From assembly GCA_001600455.1 (NCBI GenBank), contig BCKC01000008.1, positions 469,345 through 533,344 on the forward strand: a stretch of 64,000 nucleotides of DNA, read 5' to 3'. The notes below the pieces were generated by a model, which saw only the letters and a program-made list of their open reading frames with translations, was not told the DNA's origin and ran no database searches. The stretch is from Endocalyx cinctus (Eukaryota; Ascomycota; Sordariomycetes; Amphisphaeriales; Apiosporaceae). Position 1 is the first letter of the stretch. Each line of letters opens with the position of its first letter. Shown here piece by piece: positions 1 to 11,988 of the stretch. Both the position numbers and the translations under genes were made by a program.

Positions 1-3000
1 CATGGTCGATCGGAAGCTCGTTGGGCCTCCGTGAGTACCAGGTAAATCGACTATAACATCATGATTCTTGATGGCTAATATAATGAATGGTCCAGTCCAT
101 CCTTTCTTCTCTCTCCATACTCTGACTTCATCTCCGATTGTCAGTCCAAGTACATCTGTAACGTCAGGTCCGTTACGTGTATTTAGGGCTTCTCGAACGG
201 AACGATTTGCGAACTTCTTACGTAGTTCTCTCATCGCTTTGTTCATGGCAGTAGCTCGTTGGACGGCACTAGTGGACGGGGGTGAATCATTGGTCATTCG
301 GGGGTAGGCTCCGAAGACCAATAGGGTAGGTACTAAGCCGTCAGGTCCGGCTGTATCGTTGACTGATTTAACAGCCATTTGGAGGATGGAGTCAGGGTCT
401 GATATACCATTGAGTTCTGAGTCAATGATTTCCCATGCGCGCCTCAGTGGGCCATGGTAACGTTCAAGTTTACCAATGCTCCAGTGGGCTTCTACGGGCA
501 CTTCCTTGCATGTAATACCCATGATACGTGCCTCTCCTCTGAACTCTCGTGATGAGAAATTGGTGCCTGCATCGTGTGTGATGACGTCTGGGGGTCCTAG
601 GTATGTATCAATCCAGATACGACGTAGGGCTTCCCAAGTCTCCTTAGTGGAGATGTCTTTCAGGTATGAGGCTCCCTGGAAGGATGTGGCTACATCTACC
701 ACGTGTAGCACTGGTTTACCGTTAAGGTACATGATATCAGCTAAGATCTCGTAGTTGAATTCATGATCGTCCTTAATAGTGAAACGGAATCGTCTAGGTG
801 CTTGCGAGTGCATCTGGCAGTGATGGCAAAACTTATTGATCTCTTTAATGATGCGTATATCGATATCATCATGTCCCGCGTTGGTGAGTAGTTTGTAGAG
901 ACGTTCATAGGCTGGATGACCAAATCGTCGATGGAGGCGGCGAATCTCTTGTTCCGTAAGGTACATTTGCACCCCTTCTGGTCCGCTAAGGTGGAACCAG
1001 GGATGTCCCCATTTGCGAATAACACGTGTTTTCTTTCCAGTTGACTCCTGGAAGACGATATCCTTGGTGTTATCGTAGTTAATCCCCATGTGATCCATGC
1101 TAGCTAGGGATAACAGGAACGGAGTTGCAGTTGGTAGCATCTCAAACGGTATTTCGCCGAATATGGTCTTGATCCAGGCTGTACCCGTGTTCAGCACAGG
1201 TTCTCCTGAACCAAATCGTACTGTTACGGCTCCAGCAGTAGTCCTATCGATACGCACAGTAGGATCTAGTCTCAATAACGCATCTACTTGACCCTCTCCA
1301 GCGGTAGAGTGCTTAGAAGAACCAGTGTCAGGCATGATACCTTGGTAAGTCTCATCGCTATACCTGCTGAGAGTGAATAACGTAGGGGGAGTCGTATTAT
1401 CATATCCATGATATATGTCTCGGTGGGATAGTAGGTGGTCCTTTGATTGTATGACTACCTGGTGGTATATATTGATACTATCGGGTGTGGTGCAAGTCAT
1501 ATAGATGGGCGAGAATTCGTTGTCATCGTCCTCGTTGTCGTCTTCGTCTTCGCGTCCTTCGAAGTCGAGAAGGTATGACTCATAGTCGGGTGATTCCCCT
1601 CGGTCGTGACAGTTCATATTGTAGATCGATCGTGCGTTTCGTCGTTCGTTCTCGGGGTGCTTGGTTGACCAGCATCTTTCTTTTCCGCACACGAAGCATT
1701 GCTTCCGCCATGGTTTCCTTTCAAATTTGCCGTTATTTGTCCGGAACCTTTGGTTTGGCCTTCGGCTCTCATTGTTGTGCCGGGGACCGGGATTATTGTA
1801 CCGGGGGCCGGGTCGTCCACGGCTATTGGTTCTACTCTGAGACCGGGGGCCGTTTGTTCGGTATCTTCGGTCAGTGAAGTATGAATCGTCGGCGTTTTCG
1901 TTGTCAGGTTCATCAAAATTATCGTATTCATCGATGGTTCGTTCATCGGACCTTGTGTTGAATTGGTCGGTACGGGGGTGGGCTCGTCGTGCGAATGTTG
2001 CAATCGATGACCGTAATGCAGATATCATCGTATTGCTATCCGTATAGGTACGGACTAGGGCGTATTCCAATTCGGTGACTCCTCGGCATGCTTGCGTTAG
2101 ACAGGCTATCAGCTGTTCCTCGCCAGCAAATGATGGTCCTAATGCTCGTTGGCATATCATGATTTTGCTGACAAGGGTTTTTAGAACTGTCTGTAGGTCG
2201 TCAGACGGGTTGGCTCTCCTGATTGAGTTGAATGTTGTCGTTGTCCATTCAGTATGGTAGTGTTCTCGGTTGACTTCAGTACCAAAGACGCGGCTTAGTT
2301 CGTGGTACATATGGTAGAATGACCAATCTGGCTCCATTCGATTTAGGTAATGGTCTGTTGCTTGTCCAGTAAATATCATTGGGTATACAGCGTTCATCTG
2401 ACCCGGGCGAATACCGAGGTTATAGCAAATGGATAGGAAGTTTTTCGTCTTATCGTCTAGCAAGTCGTATGGTTCGCCACTGTAGGAGAACTTCTTGTTA
2501 AATACTCTTGAAAACCTAGCTATTGCTTCGGGTTCAAGATGTTCGTTGGGTACGTCATCTGGTGGCAGTCGATAAGACTTTTTGTCGTTCGTCATTTGAG
2601 GTGTGTAGTAGGTCCGTGGGGGTTGATATGTTTGCCCTGGTGACGGGGAGTAACCGGGTGTGACTCTTTTCTCACTCCCGGGTAACTCGCGTGGGGTGAT
2701 ATTTTTATTGTTCACAGGGGTCGGAGTTCGGTCTGGAAGGNCTGATTGAAAAGTTGGTTGGGTCGTTCGGGCACTTAGTCGTCTGGATGATGGGTGTAGA
2801 ATCGTGTGGTTGGCGAGGTCCTGAAGGTCTTGTTCGGTCCATACGTGTGGTTCGTCCAATTGTACGGATTTAGCGAGGGCGACGCTGTCAATGTTGCCTA
2901 GTCCCGGCATAAAAACTCCTCGTTGTTTGAGGACTTTCTTCAGTGTTTTTCGGAGTGACCCTAGCGCATCGAAGTGTTTCTTTGTCCAGCCTTCGAATTC

Positions 3001-3315
3001 GTTATGGAAATCCAACCATAACTCATCGTCGACGAAGTCGTTCTCAATCCAGCTCAGGATTTGAGCTGTTGCGAATGTTATGATCTCGTCTTCTTTATCT
3101 AGTTCATAACTACGGTTGACCGTAATGTGGAGTCTTTCGTATATGATATATGAGGCAAGTCCTCTAGGTATGTCACATTGTTCCACGATAGGGGGGACTC
3201 TCGGATCGATTTCTTTGTCTGTTGGTTTCGCTACATTAGGTGTAGCTGGGTCTGGTTGTGGTGTAGGTATGTTTGGGTCGGTGTTTGGTGATGGATCACG
3301 TGTTTCTTGTGCCAT
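1..3315 (-). CDS. Gag-Pol polyprotein (Gag, aspartic protease, integrase), partial at C-terminus
   Basis: Starting at the ATG at 3315 I read 1105 codons to position 1 with no stop. The only break is an unresolved base N at 2741 (codon GNC), which does not shift the frame. Residues 1 to about 530 are Gag-like, ending in an Arg/Asn/Pro-rich stretch. A short Cys-x2-Cys zinc-knuckle-like motif begins at Cys540 and has the reduced form common in fungal copia Gags. A DTGSS aspartic-protease active site sits at Asp663. A GAG-pre-integrase segment (FGHPAYERL) and an HxxC/CxxC-type zinc region (FCHHC) follow. The integrase core has Asp860, Asp915 and Glu951, exactly the D,D(35)E spacing. The polyprotein would package its RNA, self-cleave and integrate cDNA. 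RT/RNase H is expected to the left. Confidence 0.92.
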   Translation of the reverse strand, partial: MAQETRDPSPNTDPNIPTPQPDPATPNVAKPTDKEIDPRVPPIVEQCDIPRGLASYIIYERLHITVNRSYELDKEDEIITFATAQILSWIENDFVDDELWLDFHNEFEGWTKKHFDALGSLRKTLKKVLKQRGVFMPGLGNIDSVALAKSVQLDEPHVWTEQDLQDLANHTILHPSSRRLSARTTQPTFQSXLPDRTPTPVNNKNITPRELPGSEKRVTPGYSPSPGQTYQPPRTYYTPQMTNDKKSYRLPPDDVPNEHLEPEAIARFSRVFNKKFSYSGEPYDLLDDKTKNFLSICYNLGIRPGQMNAVYPMIFTGQATDHYLNRMEPDWSFYHMYHELSRVFGTEVNREHYHTEWTTTTFNSIRRANPSDDLQTVLKTLVSKIMICQRALGPSFAGEEQLIACLTQACRGVTELEYALVRTYTDSNTMISALRSSIATFARRAHPRTDQFNTRSDERTIDEYDNFDEPDNENADDSYFTDRRYRTNGPRSQSRTNSRGRPGPRYNNPGPRHNNESRRPNQRFRTNNGKFERKPWRKQCFVCGKERCWSTKHPENERRNARSIYNMNCHDRGESPDYESYLLDFEGREDEDDNEDDDNEFSPIYMTCTTPDSINIYHQVVIQSKDHLLSHRDIYHGYDNTTPPTLFTLSRYSDETYQGIMPDTGSSKHSTAGEGQVDALLRLDPTVRIDRTTAGAVTVRFGSGEPVLNTGTAWIKTIFGEIPFEMLPTATPFLLSLASMDHMGINYDNTKDIVFQESTGKKTRVIRKWGHPWFHLSGPEGVQMYLTEQEIRRLHRRFGHPAYERLYKLLTNAGHDDIDIRIIKEINKFCHHCQMHSQAPRRFRFTIKDDHEFNYEILADIMYLNGKPVLHVVDVATSFQGASYLKDISTKETWEALRRIWIDTYLGPPDVITHDAGTNFSSREFRGEARIMGITCKEVPVEAHWSIGKLERYHGPLRRAWEIIDSELNGISDPDSILQMAVKSVNDTAGPDGLVPTLLVFGAYPRMTNDSPPSTSAVQRATAMNKAMRELRKKFANRSVREALNTRNGPDVTDVLGLTIGDEVRVWREKKGWTGPFIILAIKNHDVIVDLPGTHGGPTSFRSTM

Positions 3316-3856
3316 TGTAGTTAGGTTTGATGTTTATTTATAGATAGAAAAATTTTCGGTATATAGTAAGGAAATTAAATGAGCGGATATGGGAAATTTG
3401 AGTAATTTAAATGAATGGGAAAGGGGTAAGTAATGATAAACAGGAGGATGTAAATTGAATGTATGTATATGTGGTGTTGTTGTAAACAAAGGATCAATTA
3501 ACAGGGCGAGGCCCGGTTAAACGGTAGTATTGTGAATGAGGCTCTTGTGAATGAGGCCTGGGTGATGGGAGATCAATAGGGTACGATCTATCTACGAATA
3601 TAACAGCGAATGATTATTCGTAATTAGATGTTTCCTAAGGGCGTGATGGACGCAGGAACCGTTTACTTAGTTATAAGAACGAATCATATAAACAAAGTAT
3701 TGGTCCGGGAATTAACATCGATTCGTTGATATGATCACTTCACGATGTTTTCTTCCAAAGCACAGCTTATTTGACTACAGAGCGAATCAGGTCAAAATAA
3801 TCGGACTGTCTCTTCCTTGCCAATCTGTGATTGATTTAAGTTCAATCACTGATCAG

Positions 3857-4064
3857 TGTTGGGTTAAAATCGTAAGATTTTACTGTTCTGAAAAATGAAG
3901 TTATTATTGTTGTTGATGTTGTGAAATAATTCTGCTAGTCAGAATTATTTCGAGTGTAAGTGAGCTGGCGTACAGGCCAGCTCCGCACTGGCCACATACA
4001 CCAGCCTGTGGCTGGTGATGTGGCTGGTGTGGCTTATACTCCAGCTAGCTACTAATAATCAACA
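3857..4064 (-). repeat. 5' LTR of the copia element (208 bp)
   Basis: In element orientation the LTR begins TGTTG and ends CAACA, giving a 5-bp terminal inverted repeat within the usual TG...CA ends. It matches the solo LTR at 17036-17243 at every base by eye. Inside are perfect or near-perfect palindromes, including an 11-bp arm pair (AAATAATTCTG / CAGAATTATTT) around a 5-nt loop and a GCTGGTG-rich inverted repeat. As the 5' LTR it should carry the promoter for the downstream Gag-Pol gene. Confidence 0.93.
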
Positions 4065-5585
4065 AAAACCCCAAGTAATTAATACTCTGTGATAATATAC
4101 GTAGTACTTCTATATACCTCTATAATGCCCTGACATCAAGCTTAAACTCTCACTATCGAAACCTCACCAAACCTCACCCAAATTTCATATATTAAAATCA
4201 AGTTATTAGAAGGATACGCACGTAAATAAATACTTAGGTATTCATTTACTTAGTACTTAGTATCGAAGACATATATCAGGTACCTTTCATTACCCTTACT
4301 TTACTTTACTTGTACTTTACTTTTTACCTTTCCCTTGCTCATTTATGTAACCTACGGTAGCACCGTATACGACTAAGGAAATAGTAGGTTACTTGGTTAC
4401 TTGCATGTGTGTGATTTGACAATATCCCATCTACGTATTAATCTACGTATTCATTATGTTTAAGTACCGTGCCAGCGTACCCATCATTAAGTTAGTAGGT
4501 TGATAGGTAGCTTACTTTACTCTACTTACCTTACCTTAACCCTATTGTCACTGCCACCACGAATACAACCCATCTGATTTCCCTTCTTATTATTATTTAT
4601 TATTTTATTCAACTAACCTTTATTAATTCACCTCAGCGTATCCTTTCAATCGTACTTAACATACACTACCTTTAATGAAAAGAAGCAGAGAAAAAAAAAG
4701 ATAAACCTCTTCACCTACCCAATTAGTTAAATTTGGTAACTGACATCAGACTATACCCATCTACATCTACATCCACATCTACGTCTACATACATAATATC
4801 ATAATCGTATTCATATTCCTCAATTCGATTATCAAGGCCCCCCCCTCAAAACAAAAGATTCCTCATTTTCACTATCTCCTTACACATTTTCCAACTTTTG
4901 CTCAATCGATGTCTATATCCACCTTCGTATAATCTTGCTTGCTATACATAGATTTAATAATTTCCTATGCTTGACTTAAAAAAAAAAAAAAAAAAAACTT
5001 CAGTATCCACTTGGGCCAACAGCATATTAGCTGATTTCATCTACGGTCTTCCCTCCTGTATTGCATCAGTTGATTATATCCAAATCTTACAATCTTATAT
5101 CCTGAATGCTATCACCACTCTTTGAGCTAATCCTACCTGTTCCTTGATGATAGATCATAGTACTTTAGACTGGTACACAGACCCTTCGACCCCGCTACTT
5201 TCTTTGTGTCTCAACACTCCACTCGGCTTAGGTTACAAAATCATCCACTCCCCCCGTTTTAGAAGCCAAGATTACCCACATCATTAAACCTGAAAGGAGT
5301 TGATTTCTGTATCATCACTTTTTTTAACGCCCAAGGATAAGCGACTAAGCTTTTCGAGAAATTGACGTTCAAGGGCCTATCGAGCTAGATGATATAATTT
5401 CGCCCGTCTGACCAGCGCCTTTGCATCCATTTACGAATCACTTCGCAGCAGCACTTTGTCTTATGCGGTAGCCATATTTCTTCGTCCAGCTATGAATCAC
5501 AAAATTCAGACGTGCGACTTTAGATGACCCTAGAACTAGTCGGTATCGGGAGTGTCTGAGGCTAGTCGAGGTACTTTGTCTAACC
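4065..5585. other. AT-rich spacer without a supported gene
   Basis: Contains CTTACTTTA-like degenerate repeats (about 4290-4330), CTACAT-type hexamer repeats (about 4755-4795), a C7 run near 4840 and an A21 tract (4978-4998). The last 90 bases before 5586 are open in the frame of the next gene but lack an ATG, so that gene could have a longer N-terminus or another upstream exon. I see no coding evidence elsewhere. Confidence 0.6.
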
Positions 5586-7205
5586 ATGCCGGAACACGAT
5601 ACGGCGGGAATGATACTGCCCAAGGGCATTGTCTTCAATAAAGAGTCCGTCTATGAAGAAATAGCGGCATACGACGTCGTACCTTTGGATCGAATCATTC
5701 AAGGCTGTCATGGTAATACGCTCCCATAATACTTATAATACCCAACTTTGACCACCCCGAATCTTAGACTGATCAGCTCCGCAGTGTTTTCCACCACGTC
5801 ACGAGAGCTGGTTGATCCTACCGCCAGGCGGCTAGAAAATTTTTGGACCCGGGTACTCGGAGGTGATCGTCGATATCTTTCGGGAAGAGTGATTGCCCAG
5901 CTTTTTAGGCAGATATCGGAAGAGCAGTCGTTTGTGAAACTTCGAGGTCCTGCTAATCGATATGAACCTGTAAGTCGTAGAAAATAAAATTGCAGGTCAC
6001 AGACTAATTTAAGAAAAAAAAAAAAAAAAAAAAAATGGTAGCCTTCGCCTAAATCATCATCCGATGAATCTCAGCCGACTGCACCTGCTACCGCCAAGTC
6101 AATTGAGCGGCCGAGTGGCAATCCGCTACCGCCGTCAAAAGTACCCCATCCTATTTTGAAGAAGCCTAGGGGGCCTTCCAGCTCGGGACCACGCCCGACG
6201 GCCAGATTTAAAACACCACCTGGAACCGACGATGAAGAAGACGACAAGCTTCGGGGAACTGAGAGTGACCGGTCTAGCGCTGCGGGCGCGTCATCTGGCG
6301 TTGAACAGAGAGCCTCCAGGGTAAAGGAAGAGAAGAAGAAAGTTTCCGGGGTTACACCGAAGAAAAAGGGCACACCGATTGTTGTTTCTGCGGCATCAAA
6401 ACGAAGACCCCTCATACCTCGGCGTCCTAGCTCGCAAACTTCCACCACGGCCGGGACTGCTGGCGCGAGCAGTTCCTCTTCCGGGTCAAAACCTATAGCT
6501 TCGCAGGAAACCTCAGCTGTGGCGAAATTAGTGAAGGAGTCATCTTCATCAGCGTCGGGGAGTGAAACGGGCCGGGTTCAAGGAATGAGTCAAAAGGCGG
6601 CAGGGAAGCGTCCTATTTATCGAGCATCAATCGATACGCCCAAATCCTCGGGGAGGGGTGAAACGTCAACAGGTGGGGCGAACGAACAACCGGTCGTACA
6701 AGAAGGTTCAAGTGCGATGCTGACAAAGGCGGTAACCGATACGAAAAGAAAGAACACGCCGCATCAAACCCAGGAACCAAAAGGGCGAGAAAGTGGTGGA
6801 GTACTCGAACCAAGAAGTGTACAGGAGCAATCGCGCCCTACGATTGCCCCTATGCACAGGTCGCAATCTGATATAGGTTCATCACGCCCTAGTACTCGAG
6901 ATTTGAGCCGCAGCAGGGGACCACACCAAAATCTATTGTCGTCAACTACGTCGATAATATCTAGGGAAACAGCACAGGGGACTATAATCGAGTTCGACGA
7001 AAATACGCCGGCAAACGAAGTCGTTATCAATTCTATACGCGAACAAGAAGAACCTAATCCTACTCCGCGAAGATCTAGTTCAAATATTCTCGACACCCGA
7101 TTCACGCCGACCCAGCCGAGCACGACACCGACGGTACCATTAGGTCGTTCGAAGAGCCAACTTACCTTACTCCTCGAACGAAAGAATGAGAAGAAACCCC
7201 GATGA
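5586..7205 (+). CDS. Conserved-looking fungal protein with long disordered tail, function unknown
   Basis: Three exons, 5586-5712, 5785-5969 and 6042-7205, splice in frame to a 491-residue protein. Residues 1 to about 104 look folded, with alternating charged and hydrophobic residues including RRLENFWTRVLGGDRRYLSG and LRGPANRYEP. From about residue 105 the protein is Ser/Thr/Pro/Arg-rich and probably disordered, with an acidic TDDEEDD patch and a final LGRSKSQLTLLLER segment that may be a short conserved motif. Intron 1 (72 nt) was chosen because only the acceptor at 5784 restores the frame. Intron 2 (72 nt) has GTAAGT, a GACTAAT branch site, then 22 consecutive A residues before the acceptor where pyrimidines are usual. 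I do not recognise the family. An ATG-less in-frame extension reaches back to 5496, so the start is not certain. Confidence 0.72.
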
Positions 7206-10200
7206 TAAACGTTACTACTACCTGTATGACTACAACGACTTGTGGCTATTGGCAATTGCTCTCGGCTCTTTTAAATATACATTATCATATATATACAAGT
7301 TGGAATCATTCTCCTTTTTTTAAATTTTTTTTTTTTTTGTTGACCGGCGTTTAAAAAAAGAGGGAATGAAAATATTCAAAGGCATCTTTTTTTTTCAACA
7401 TACAGGCAACAGAAAAAGCAATAAGATAAAAGTGAAAAAAAAGCGTATACTCTTTTTTTTCACATTTCAGAATGTACCTTTCCCTATCCGGTTTTTTCTT
7501 GTTTTGTTTTCCGAGGACATCTTCATATACCTATGCGTCGCATTTACACAGAATCAAAAACGCATTGCGCCGGCGTTTCGCAATTGTGTTTTATTTTTTT
7601 ACTTCTCCTTATTCAAACATTTTGGACCCCCATCATATATTTCCAGTAAGCTACTCTTCACAATGCAATGATACGGGATAAAAGCTAGAATGAGAAAAAG
7701 AGGTAGCGCAGAGAGAGAGAGAGAGAGAAGGACTCGTTGTACATATAATTATAGCTTACTAGAGCGTATTATAGGATTTTGAAAGGACATTCAACTAGGT
7801 ATAATATTCAACTTTATTTAGGGGGTATACCATATTCCTCGTGAATATACTAAGGTTCTCCGAATAATGTCAAATTATATTATTTATTGATTGATTTTTC
7901 CCGTTGCCAAGCACTGAAGAATCCTTCTATCTTTCTATCTTTCGATCCTGGCTCCGATCCAGGAACAATTCCACAAAAAATTGCCAACTACGGTATATCG
8001 GCGGTAAGGTCCACGTCTCTTGGCCTGTGTGTTTTGTCTCACTTTCCTATTATTTCCACTTTATTATATTATCTACACTGTTTCTGTTCTAGTCGTTCGA
8101 ATGCCAACACTTAAGATAACCCCTCGGTAGCGGTCGGTGAGGTTCGACTCCCATGCGCAGGTTGCGTGTCAACTGCTTTTTTCGGTCTACAAGCCCGTAT
8201 GTAAGTCACGACAAGTGATCGTCTGTGACTGTCATTTAGGAATGGATGGACAAGACTGATGACGCCATTTCTCTCCTTCTGTCTCCTTTTCTTTTCTTTC
8301 TTCTTCCAAAATCACATGTCTCTCTTTGGGGAGAGAAAAGAGCTCGACCAGTAGATAGCATCGGTGACGCATATCTCGTAGTTCTCAATACGTTCATCCA
8401 TACGTAACGTAACCCACCTTTTCTTTTTTTCTTTGTACAAGTATGCGATTAGGTTAGCATCTGCGATCAGGATACGGTATTCGTCTCTCTACGATATTCC
8501 GACTACGGTCTCTGACGTAATTTGTTTCCGTTAGCGTAGACGAATTCGTTTCTTCTTTTATATATGTACGTCTTTCAAATAAAATATAAAATAAAATAGA
8601 ATAATACAACAGTACTTTTTTTCCCTTGGCGTTTGGTGAGCTTTCCCCCTTCTAGAACACGTCGGGAACGTTCCAGGCCTTCTTTCTTCCCCCCCATCCA
8701 TTTTCGATTCCTTTTCCCCCCACGCCGGCTACAGCTACCCGAACCACCCACATAACGTCTCCATCCGCCATCTAGTGTAACTGTAACCGATATATATATT
8801 TAACACTATATATATATACTTCCATATATATCCATATTCATATATTTTAAATTCTCTTTACCTGTCATGTGAATAAAATAACACGTGGGAATCTCTATTT
8901 TCGGTCGAAGAACCTTTTCTTTTCTTTCTCTCTCCCCCATTTAGTGGGAAGGAGAAGGGAGAGAAATATATATATATATAGGGGATACGCCGATTGACCG
9001 GACGCAACCTCACATGCTTGCATTCTTTTTTTTTTTTTATACCTTTTACGTATAGAAACTCGGTGTAGTATATATAGGACTCGTCCTTCTGGTCGTTCGG
9101 TTCGGTTACGCCGACGGATTAAAGATTGATTTGATTTGATTCTACATATACCGTCGGTAAAGAGATCAGACGACCTGAAGAATACAAGGCGGAAAAAAAA
9201 TGATGCCAATCACGATGAATGTATGAAAAATTTTTTAACATGTATCTCTTTCGGGAAATATTGCCGCACGCTTTCTTTGTGCTCTTGTTTCCCCCCCCAA
9301 GGATTCGGTCGGTTTCCGGTGAAATGAAAAAAAAAAAAAATAAAAAAATTCGTGTTTCAAGAGAGATAAAAAGAGCCGAGAAACGGAGAGAAATGTCACG
9401 ATAAATAGATGGCCTCTAAAAATTCTCGATCTCCTTGCCAAGACGATAAAGGGGGGTTGAACATGTGTACGTACAAGTATGTAGTGTATGTGTGTCAAAT
9501 GATGCAAGTGTGACCGTATATTACGATTCACATATATGTAGCCACCAGACATCTCCCCCCCCCCTCCCTTTTTTTTTTTTTTTTTGGATATGTATGTAGT
9601 ATACAGAGTACATATTATATACATACTTAAATATCATGATACGATATTTTCTTTTCAAGTCGGTACTTCCAAGTCCCCATGTATTTTACACATATCCTAG
9701 TTTGCAAGTTTTAACGAACTTCCTTATTTTTTTTTATTTTTTTTTCAAAATCAAGGCGTCCTCGTGCCGTGTCTTAGATCTCACGAATGCGGCATCTGCT
9801 TTTTGCCCCCTTTTACCCAAATTTCACCGCTGAATGAATTCAAACAACACTTTTTTTATGTCATCATCCCAACTTCTGTTAAAAAGGGGCGGGGTCGGTT
9901 AGAAACCCACACGTACATACATACATACACATATAATGACATGCACGTAACCACCCACGTTACCGACTGGTATATGTATATTCAGTATATAGCTTACTAA
10001 AATGGTATCCGAGACGAGGTCTACTTTCTCCATCTTTTCCCTGTCGTTTCGAATTCGATCCCACCCCCCCTTTTTCTCGCGGTTCTCAACGGCGTCGTAT
10101 CGTGCCAGCGTCCACGCTTAGTGCAGTGCATTGTAGTGTGATGTACTATACATAGTGTTTTTTTACCCTTTTCTTTTTTCTTTCTTTCCCGATCGATCGA

Positions 10201-11988
10201 CCGGCCCGCAACCGCAGGGGCCGGGGTAGAGGGGGGATGGGGGATGGGGGGATGAGAATACATATTGGGGGAAACGGATCGGACATTAGAAAGAAAAAAA
10301 AAGAAAAGCAAAAAGGCGGTATATACCCGTAGGACATAAAATTTATTTTAATGCGTGACGAGGCAGCGAGGTAGTCAGCTTACAGGATTTTGGCTACGAC
10401 AAACGTTATATCATCCTTTCAAAAAAAAAAAAAAAAGTTTTTTTTATACGGTACCTGACGTTTGGCACGTCGATCAGTGAGCATATATTATGACATATGA
10501 CATATCTCAACCACGAATAAGAAACGCGGCTCACTTTCTTTTTATTCTTATTTTTATTTCCTCCCTTGTCAGTATCTAGGTAGCATAGACAACACGGGGT
10601 AAACTGGTCTCGTGATAGGATACCAATCTCGGTGAGAAAACTCCATACATCAAAAATTTCGCCAACTACTTCCCTCGCAGCCTCGCCCGCACCCCCTTTA
10701 TTAAGTCAGCTTACGCCTTTTTTTACGTTTGAATTAATTAATTGAACTATGTACCCTAATGCAAGTAATACGCTATTATGTACAAGATCTCGCGTCATCT
10801 GGCTGTTTTTTTTTTTTTTTTTTTCAGATGAACACCTCCTACGGCTGCATCCGAGATGAGAGATGAGATGAGATTGGTGTGTAACGTTCGTCTTGTGTCG
10901 TTCTAACTAAATAACGAGTAGGTGTGGGTGGGGATGGAATATTTGAGACATGGAAAAAAAAAGTAAACCAACGACAACGCTCGATTGATATTACCGGTGA
11001 AGAGCAGGATTCCGCATATTAGGGTGGTACAAGCAAGGGAAGAATATGTATGGATATTATTGAGCCGCTCGATAGCATAGAATGATATTCATGCGTGCGT
11101 GCTCCTCTCATCATTTTCGCATAATATGTGGCTAAAGGCGAGAGTGTAGGAGAAACGAGGCAACAACTATCCAATCCTGAAAATGCCCTAGATGGATGAA
11201 ACGAGGATATGCTTAATCACGTCCAAACCTCTAGCATCCTCGTCATTCCTAAATTTAAACTGAGAAGATATTTTAGAGACATCTAGATGAGGAAGAGCCC
11301 TGATATCCTTCTGGTTTGGTAAGGAAATCTGGGTTCGGAGGGCTGAAGAGATCAAAAGCCTGATCTGCCACATGTAGAAGTATAGCCCTTAATTTGAGCC
11401 TCATTCAAAAACTTTCAGACCCCACCACGTCCTTTTATTAGTCCCTTAAGATGAATGAATATGTGCACATCCGTGAATGATTCAGGGGTACGAGAGTAGA
11501 AAAGAAAGAGTGAGTGACTGGGCCAAAGTCTCAAAAAGCGATAAAAATGGTGTCTGTTCGGCTGTATCGTCATGATAAATGATGTAAGGAATTTCAAAAA
11601 CGTACATATCCTAGCTTGTTACTCAGATTATATCTCCTGGATACCACGTTACTCGCATTACGGATAGATGTTCTATCATGAATCATAGACCTCGATCTTA
11701 GCCAATGTCTTCAGTCGCTATTCTCTGAGATGATATGATAAGGAGATTGTAAATCGTGGGATTAGACTGTTGACCCATTTTGAGAGTAACTTAAACTCCT
11801 GACTGAAGAAATGTCAGACTCCTACATGCACCGTCCCAACATGCCCTTAAAACCCCCATATCTGATCTTAGAAGCTTAGTCCTGCTCTACCTTGATGCTC
11901 CCACTCCCACGCGAGCATACGACTCTTGTAAATCCCATAAAAAGAATGCTCAGAAAAAAAAAAAAAAGAAAAAAAAAAAAAACTCCCT
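7206..11988. other. 4.8-kb spacer, low complexity, no supported gene
   Basis: T-rich and A-rich tracts dominate, with (GA)9 at 7711-7728, TA repeats around 8796-8820 and 8970-8980, poly-A near 9328, 9560-region C/T runs, CATA/ACAT repeats near 9910-9935, and A15/T19 tracts near 10421 and 10807. Open frames here are short, Lys/Phe/Arg-rich readings of these tracts with no recognisable domain. Some of the CT-rich sequence may be long untranslated leader, but I cannot tie it to a gene. Confidence 0.6.
7711..7728 (+). repeat. (GA)9 microsatellite
   Basis: Uninterrupted GA dinucleotides in spacer sequence. Confidence 0.95.

Larger units (their letters stand above)
1..4064 (-). mobile_element. Ty1/copia LTR retrotransposon, 5' part (continues past left edge)
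   Basis: The element reads right to left. It starts with a 208-bp LTR at 3857-4064, then about 540 bp of untranslated leader, then one long Gag-Pol frame from 3315 to the window edge. Protease is followed directly by integrase, which is the Ty1/copia domain order; gypsy elements place integrase last. Reverse transcriptase, RNase H and the 3' LTR lie outside the window. No in-frame stop was met in 1105 codons, and an identical solo LTR exists at 17036-17243, so the copy looks young and not RIP-mutated. The base pairs just right of the LTR (4065-4069, AAAAC) would be one copy of the target duplication. I could not assign the primer-binding site: the leader directly after the LTR does not match the initiator-tRNA complement I know. 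Confidence 0.93.

Noticed and set aside
1614..2003. 129-residue frame within the copia Gag region
   Set aside because: It is an out-of-frame shadow of the Gag-Pol frame that runs through the same strand.
8115..8165. GGTTCGACTCC sequence resembling a tRNA T-arm
   Set aside because: The flanking bases do not form a 5-bp stem and no A-box or cloverleaf precedes it.
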